Assembly (NCBI GenBank): GCA_037903475.1
Contig: JBAJFG010000041.1
Span: forward strand, 1,798,001 to 1,862,000
Length of the DNA stretch: 64,000 bases
Direction of reading: 5' to 3'
Source of the DNA: Ancylostoma caninum
Taxonomy: Eukaryota > Nematoda > Chromadorea > Rhabditida > Ancylostomatidae
Part shown: positions 56,880 through 64,000 of the stretch, one piece after another
Layout of the letters: the number at the start of each line of letters is the position of its first letter
Position numbering within the stretch: the first letter of the stretch is position 1
Notes under the pieces: model-generated
Told to the model about the DNA's origin: nothing
Seen by the model: only the letters and a program-made list of their open reading frames with translations
Database searches by the model: none
Program-made: the position numbers and the translations under genes

Positions 56880-59800
56880 AGGAACTTGACGAGAGAGTCC
56901 GAGTTCTCCTACCCCATGCCACTTACTTTACTTTCTCGGCTCATCATCGGCGTAACTCGCATATCAGCGTCGAAATCGGCGCTCATCAAACGAACCCAAT
57001 CAACACGGGCCACGCCCCGGGGCGAGGTCGCCCCGTGCGCAAATTCGGCGACGGACGTTCAAGTCGCCGTCGGGATTCCTTACTTGTTCACCTCATTTGG
57101 GTTGCATCGATTCCGGCGCCAGCCAGGTGCGCTTGACCTTCTCTGCAAGCCTCTCTCCACAAACAGACGTTATCCATAGGCAGTCACCAGTCTAATTACC
57201 TATTAATAAAGTCGTGGCGATATGGCAACATTGAATGAAATAGTTATTGATACTGGCTTATACTGATTAATACTGATTTCTTGTTACGGTAACCCCTATT
57301 TTTAAAGTCTTTAACGTTTTAAAGTCGAATTTTTGTTTTAAACAGCGTAATAAATGTATGTGTATGTGTACAAGCTATCTGCCTTCCTCAAAGCATCCTA
57401 CTTCGAATGTTTGATGTGAGAATATCCAGAATTTGCGTCTTCATACTTTGCCGAATCTGTCCTCATTTAACCCTGTTCTGCGTGTGAACGAAACAACAAT
57501 CCAAACCCTTGCCCTGTCTTGGTAGTAAACATCAACAGCTTTTGTTTTCGGTGACCTCTGCTTCGTTAGACTCAGCCATGCTCTTGGCGTCGCTTTGATG
57601 ATTGCGTTTCGAGGAAACATCAGCTGGCTGAAGGGGTTCCGTGAACGACCGCACCAGATTTTTGTCACGTTGCCTTGTTTAAATCAGAGATGGGTGCAAG
57701 GGGATGAGAAGGGGGGGGGGGGGTGCCACAGTATAAAACAGGTGAAAGTTTAGTATTTACTTACTTGTAATGATTTATCTAAAAATTAACATTCTTTAAA
57801 AGAACCTTGCTGGGGTCTTTATTTTTTCCAACCGGTCCCGAAGTGGCAAAGACCTCTTTTCTCCATCCCTTCCCCTTCCACCCACCTCCTTTCTAGGCGT
57901 TTCTATGTCGCCCTTGGTACATATGTATGCGGTGTCCTCATGATGGATGCTGATAAGATCTGAGTGTTCATATTTCTTTACACTGAATTGCAATACTTCT
58001 CAAAATTTCAAGAGCTTTCTTTTTTTTTGTGGTAAGACAACTGGAAATCCTACTTCCGATTATTGAAACCTCAATTCTCTTTTAGGTGGTATGTACATAT
58101 TTATTTATGTACACAACACCTACGTATGTGCATGTGTACTTCATTATGAGGTTAACGCGAGTCTGGCAGAGGATCAAGTTGATGAAGACCTATGTAGCTG
58201 CAATAGTTAGATGTGCTTCCCAATGTGTCCCTTTAGCACCCTCTCACTAGGATTTCACTGCTCGAGACCGGTTGGCTGGAAAAGTGCGAACTCTACCGCT
58301 ATTCCGAGATAAATGTCGTTATCACCGTAGTTATCGGTCAAAGAGGATGAGCTATAAGAACCACTTATCCTAGCGACATAAAATCCCACGAGGCGCTGAA
58401 TTACCTCTTCAAAAGAATACCGCTAGGTCGAGAGTCCATTGTTGGCGGTTGGTTGCTGCGATGTGCGTGCTGTTCAGTACAAGCAGTTACAGAAAAAAGA
58501 ACTCTCCACAACTCTATATCTAGAATTTACCTAGCTCGTAGTATTCTATACTTAGCAACGATTGCCGGAAATAGTCGCACGCTTACAGCCCTTTCCGGGT
58601 GGCAGGTCTCACCTCAACACTGAAAATTTTCATAGGTGCTGGTCGTTGGCCTTACGCTTCGGTCAGAATTGCCACTGCAAACTCTAGATTACTGAGTCGT
58701 TCTTCGACCATGAGACACAGGAAACTTTTAAGAACAATATCGTAGCAGCATAGCATAAGTCAAATCCGAAAGCCTCATGACGAATCAACGATAAAAAAAA
58801 AACTGCTGAATTGCATTCAGAATCAGCTATGCCACTTGTCGCCTACTGATCTAAGGGAATGTTAGCGAGGCATCTGCTCAGGCTGCAAAAATTACTTCTT
58901 ATTCTCTTTTCTTTACTACTCCGGAATGGATCCATAATTCGGTTCCGAAGAACGTTTGCGTGAACATTGTGTTCTGAAAAATTTCTTCGATTCCCGGGCA
59001 CATACTGGCTGAACTACGTCTGAATTATGCATTTTTAAATAGAGTTGTAGATTTAGGGCAAATTTCTGGTAGATTTTCTCTCCTTTGAACTCTCGTTTGA
59101 ATTCTCGAAGATCTTCTCCTATATTGCTGTCCCAATCCTTACACTTTTCCCCGAATTCATGCGGAAGTCGTTATATGTATCCATAGGTTTTTTTGGGGAT
59201 TCCGATTCTTAATTGAGGCTTCTCGTAACTTCACATTCAAGATTGTCTCACTGGAAGCCGACTCTCTACTACTCAACAGCATTTATACGAATGAGGAAGT
59301 CAAACGATATGCTTAAAATTTCAGTGCTTTAGCACTCCGTGTCCCTTTCCTCCAATCCTGCCGTTGACAGCTGAATGAGTGCTGAATTATGCGCACTGGA
59401 AGGCTTTTTTTCTGGGAGAAAGAATTTCCGCATGGCTTCACCATGTCCAGTTACCCCATGTCGCACACATTAAGGACAAAATGGACGAAAAAAAGAACAA
59501 TATAACTTCCGTACGATTAGAAGAAACTTTGCTTCAGTGGGTTCCGATATGCACTTTTCCAGTCAGACCCACTTGTTCCGTGAAGGGTTAAAGTGCTGTG
59601 AGAGCATGTTTTTTTGCACTTTGTGAAGTACTAGTGCACTCTTTTTCGCGTGACCCGCATGACAAATTTGTACTGGTCCGAGGAATTCTTTTACTGAAAA
59701 ATGGTTGGCTAAAAAAAAGCAGTTCGGAAGATTTATTCAGTTGTTCAGCAATCTGTTACTGATGTCATATAGATTGTCACAAGTACATCTGTAACCCAAC

Positions 59801-60480
59801 GGAAAGTACGGCCCGCAACCCTTGACTGATTGAAGTACATATTCCCAGAAGACTTGAAATCCTTGGAATTATGGACTTACTGCGGCGGGTTACAAATTAC
59901 AAATCAAATTATGCCGGCCTTCCTACCAGTGATTTCCTTCCAATTTCTATGTGAATATCCAGTGAAGGGGAAAATAGCCACGAATCATAAGTAGAGAGCA
60001 CTCACTTCTGCAGATCCTGGGGCGTGTACTCTGAGGTTGTAAGACAAATCCGCCATCTACAGCTGTTAACGCGTAGAAAATTTCAATAAAGTGGACCCAC
60101 TCGCACGCGTCGCATCAACTGCGATGTGACACTCTGGTTGTCTGCGCATCTACATATTCACTGTTATCATTCAAAATCAACTCTTCCGTTTCTTGTCAAA
60201 ATCTATCCAAACATGTCGGTCATTTCGAATCCTTTCCTAATATTCAAATTGACTGCAATAAACACAATTTATGCTGGATGTGTACGTCCCTCACGCCTTA
60301 GGCCATATGATGACAGATAGGCACACACGTGCCCAAGACGCAGAACAAACGCAAACCGGACGCTGGTGAAACACTGGCGTTATAGGATTTCGCGAGTTTC
60401 GCGCACGTTTCCCATTCATGGCACACACGCCGCGCTAGTGATTCAATCCGCGAGAAGAAAATTATCCGCGAATGGCTACG
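56880..60480. other. Long noncoding stretch
   Basis: Short GC-rich island around 56990-57130 with a 97-codon frame, a poly-G run near 57710-57722, otherwise ordinary sequence. No gene, RNA or element boundary is supported. Confidence 0.35.
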
Positions 60481-60490
60481 TGAAATTGAC

Positions 60491-60521
60491 CGAATTGAAA
60501 TTGAAATTGAAATTGAAACTT
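60491..60521. repeat. (GAAATT)n microsatellite
   Basis: About five GAAATT units in tandem. Confidence 0.9.
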
Positions 60522-60789
60522 GCTTGAAATTGTCAAATTCGACAGGAGAGAATAGTTTGCTTGTGCATACTTAAAAACGGCAATTAATTTCACGCCAACC
60601 TGATAGAATAAGCAATTCCAGGCAATCCACATCTCCTCTTTACTGAATAAAAATGACTCCTCGTAGTTGACAGCTTTTTAAGGGGTTAGGTCAACTCATC
60701 TCTTCCGTTCAGTGGCCGAAGCAAGGAGGAGGACGCTCAATCCAAGAATGGATCCCTGAATTTTCGAAAACACTTCATAGAATAAATGA

Positions 60790-60995
60790 AAAACTTTTAT
60801 AAGTTCATTTTCAGTTTTTTTATTACTATGTTCTTAAATGTTTTCTTATTATATTTTTTTTGTTATCATTTTTTAATATTTGCTGTCAGCTTTTTAATGT
60901 TCAAGTCAGTATTTTCATTATTTTAAAGTGGGAAACACACTTTTTTGCACTCCTCTCCTTCCCATTTTCTGTGTCCGCCACTACCTCTATTTCAC
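60790..60995. repeat. Dispersed repeat, inverse copy of 6018-6250 type
   Basis: Read on the minus strand: GTGGCGGACACAGAAAATGG, a purine-rich segment, GTTTCCCAC, then an AATAAAA-rich tail, in the same order as at 6018-6250. The minus-strand frame 60901-61137 runs into it and is therefore not called. Confidence 0.4.
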
Positions 60996-63900
60996 TAGCT
61001 TCTTTATAAACCACTCCTACAAGCGCATTCGATCGTGAAACCCGCGCAAAACCATCCCGGACCCCAGGCAATGTACCCTGATCTGATTCTTGGAGCGGTG
61101 TGCATGGGAACTTTTCATTTATCGCTTTTTTACTCACTTTTAATTTTTACTTTTATTTTAATTTGAGTAAATGATAGGAGATGAATACATGATAGGAGAG
61201 TAAACTATTTTAAGTCCTTTCATGCATGAGCCTTGCACATGATTTGAAACCTGGTGCTTTCTCCACATGTATGTTATCTACATACTTTTCTCAAACCATT
61301 CATGTTCAATTTGGCGTTCCCATAACTTCCATGCATTTGTACAATACTGCTCACGGGATCGTGAAAACCGGCGGTCGCTCCGCGAAGTCACCTTCGCACA
61401 CCTTCGCTTTGTTGTAACTTTCGTAGAACTATACCAATCCAGACGATTTGGTCACCATTCGATTTATCTCAAAGAGATCTTTCAGATGACATGCTTACTA
61501 TCGAGGAAAACTTTAGGTTTACTGGTTTTGTCCAAGTAATCCATATATCGATTGATGCAGTGTAAGGGATAGGGCTAGTAGTAGCTCAAACATGTGGCGA
61601 CAAAGTGGATTTCAAGCTTAGGTTTGATTATATATTGTGTTTTGAAGCAGAAAACTCCAAAGTCAAGCATCTGGGGGCTGATATTGGCAAATATCCACAC
61701 TACTTCAAGGAAACCCTATTTTTGACGAAGTTGCTAGTAGCGCAAACTACTGCAACGAACTGGGCAAACTTGAGCAAGAAAGAATGACAAGTTCAAGACA
61801 AATCCTTGTAAGCTTCGTGATCTGTAAGTGCTGATGCTGCAAGTCTCCCAGTCTCGGTGTTACCCTTGCCCAAAATACAAACCTTCGTTAGGCCTCGCGA
61901 AAACCTCGACGTTGAGGAAGCTACTGTTCGCTAGTGAGATGAGCTACGGATCTCCTAGGAAAATGTTATAAAGAACACAACAAGTACTTCCAAAAAGCAC
62001 AGTTGAAGCAGTTCTAGCCGATCATCGTGTTTCAGTTGGGACTGCACTCATTTTGCAGAAAATTTAGCCACAATCCTATAAGCGTCTCTAGTAGCCGTAG
62101 AACAACGTTCGGATAATGGGAGGATGTGAAGTGTTGAAGCTTTGATAGTATACTGGCAATACTGCCACCACAGGTGAGGAAAAGTGTGATTCGATGCATA
62201 AGTAGGGTAGGAGCCAGTAATCATTGTATTTCTGGAATCTTCTCCGCAGCATACACTTTAGCTTGGCTCTGAACTATTTTTCTATTGACGCTCTTTGTGT
62301 TTGCTTTTCCGTTCTAAAGGCACTCTTGCCGCGGTGAAAAGGGTCAATTTGGGCATTTCCGTTCGCTTGGGTCTTCTAAAACATCCTGCCTTGTTGAGTT
62401 CGTGGAGTAAACAAAAAATTGTAGGAGTAGGCAAAATTTCTGCAGGGTTCAAGGATTGTCGGGGTGAGCTAAGCTAATGAAAATCGCCGTGCTCCATTGC
62501 TACGCCTTCGTATTGCTTTCCGTGGAGGAATATACTGTTCAACTGATGCGATCCTTCATGTACATCGCGTATCCTAAATAACGGTTATCCATTTCCTTGG
62601 AGATGGTCGTCGCATCCCGCGAAGTGCTGCTAACTAGCCTTCAGTCGAACAACTTGTAAGAACCAATGTTACACAGTTGATGAGTGATGAGTGGGCAACT
62701 AATCACTGTCGCAATTTCCACACATGTTGTCGTCGAAGATTGGCTCAGCTATACTTTGTCATTTATCTCGGTGGATCGTTGGTTAACATGGCATTCCCGA
62801 CACATTTACCCAAATTACTATTGTTTATTGTTTATATGTGCATTGACTCGTCCTTTCATTTGACATCTATCTCTTTCCTTGGTCTTTTTTTTTGAAAGCA
62901 CGTTGTTCTCTGAATGATTCTGAGCGTTCATGAAATCATTTCAATACGAACTGAGAAAAATGCTGCGCGACCGCGCCGCATGTTGGAATCGCGACCGTGA
63001 TGGAAATTGTAGCTGGAGAAAAAACACAAATTATTGTAGAAAAATGGCTCTTGGATAGTTCTCATCCTATCCAATATTTTTTTCCATTCCCCAGAGCGCT
63101 TCATCATCTTTCCAGCGCTTACTGCGATACTACGTATAGTAGTGTGATTCAGCCGCCACACCACCATGCTCAAGAAGAGAGTGAATCTTCGTGGAAAATT
63201 GCACATATTCCAGCAGGCGCAGCGCGGTCGCGTCGCGTACTTTATATGAGCACAATAAACCTAGTTTCACCTACGCTCGTTGTAGTACTAGTGTCATAAA
63301 TGAAGCCTGTGCAGAGTTATAGGACCACGATGCTTCTTCTGCTTTATTATTTACAAGTTTGAGTTTGCTACTGTGGTATCTATTTCGGAGTAATTGTTAT
63401 TCACAATATCCCTTCCTGTTTTCGTAGACGGTTGTTTTTCAAGGCGATTTGCAGCGCAACCCTAATTCACATATTCATATTCATTACTAGCGTAGCCAGA
63501 CTATCAGCATTTTCATTTTTTTTTTGCTTTGTAGACGAGCTTTTATTTCCTCTTTACTTCTCAATGTCTATTTCTCAACTTTCCTGTCATCTTTTGTAAA
63601 CCTACTTCCACAAAAAGCACTCGAATAGGTGTCGTACCTTCGCAAAATTTTCGAAACATCAGGTGAGAAGAGACATCTTGCTCCTTAAGTTGATTCGCTT
63701 TTCGTTTTTGCGATATTTCGTTGAGTCACATAATTCGCCACGTTCCTCAGTTTTCTGTTTTCGAATGCACGGGTTAGTTCGCAGAAAAGCTCCGGAATTG
63801 CGTATACTATTATGAAATCCGCTTAAATTTGAATTGAAAAATCCTTGGAATTACTGAAAGTACGTGAGAACTCGTCCACTCGTAGAAATGTGGCGATCTG

Positions 63901-64000
63901 CGTACTTTGTAAACTAGATTAGGTAGTCGAGAATTCGGCACGGTGCCAGTTTTTCTGCCTCAAAACACCAAAATCAAAATTGCCTAGCAGAGTAATTCCA
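60996..64000. other. Noncoding end of window
   Basis: A weak inverted repeat pairs about 62964-62990 (CTGCGCGACCGCGCC) with 63215-63242, suggesting a small MITE. Frames at 61267-61539, 61605-61787 and 62928-63206 show no recognisable domain. Confidence 0.35.

Noticed and set aside
60901..61137. A minus-strand 78-codon, charged, protein-like frame
   Set aside because: Its 3' half overlaps a dispersed repeat also found at 6018-6250, and no splice sites support it.

Overview
The window is eukaryotic. It has short GT..AG introns with T-rich 3' splice sites, very sparse coding sequence, and many nested, decayed transposons. I read it as a clade V nematode, most likely a hookworm (Ancylostoma/Necator group). 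The reasons are the intron style, the nematode-type RTE retrotransposons, and a 1,283-bp mariner whose architecture fits the bandit mariner described from the dog hookworm. The species call is an inference from memory, not a database result. I see no bacterial, viral, tRNA-operon or CRISPR features.

One gene is confidently recognised. The C-terminal half of the XPF/ERCC4 (C. elegans XPF-1) DNA-repair endonuclease lies on the + strand in about eleven exons (3430-10054). Its nuclease motifs and terminal helix-hairpin-helix domain are intact. Its first half is not resolved upstream. Two large introns carry microsatellite, inverted-repeat and TTAA-type insertions. A second, unidentified gene start with three phase-consistent exons lies at 52085-52510 (+). 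Weaker single-exon candidates lie near 28.7, 29.0, 36.4, 50.9 and 56.0 kb.

The rest is a mobile-element landscape:
- 1.7-3.0 kb: a TTAA MITE with a mariner inside it.
- 11.4-12.5 kb: a second mariner relic.
- 15.2-19.2 kb: an RTE retrotransposon (minus strand) split twice by TTAA MITEs.
- 20.2-22.0 kb: three terminal-inverted-repeat (TIR) elements.
- 23.2-27.4 kb: a second RTE retrotransposon with a 17-bp target-site duplication and its own TTAA MITE.
- 29.3-31.1 kb: a Tc1/Tc3-like element with inverted/direct terminal repeats.
- 32-35 kb: a 0.65-kb direct duplication.
- 37.1-38.4 kb: the bandit-like mariner.
- 38.6-39.2 kb: a TIR element filled with its own terminal repeat and a tRNA-Arg-like sequence.
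- 39.7-40.2 kb: a foldback TTAA element.
- 41-50 kb: a complex of about 60-bp minisatellites in opposing orientations, linked to Tc1-like transposase remnants. It ends in a 3.9-kb near-perfect palindrome (46109-50011).
- 51-54 kb: several nested TIR elements.
- 54-64 kb: mostly unannotatable noncoding sequence.

The best candidates for something undescribed are three. First is the diverse group of non-autonomous elements sharing a TTAA-AGGCAG terminus, whose TTAA target duplication is demonstrated inside the window by a built-in empty site. Second is the Tc1-associated mobile minisatellite with its giant palindrome. Third is the tRNA-like sequence inside a self-similar TIR element.
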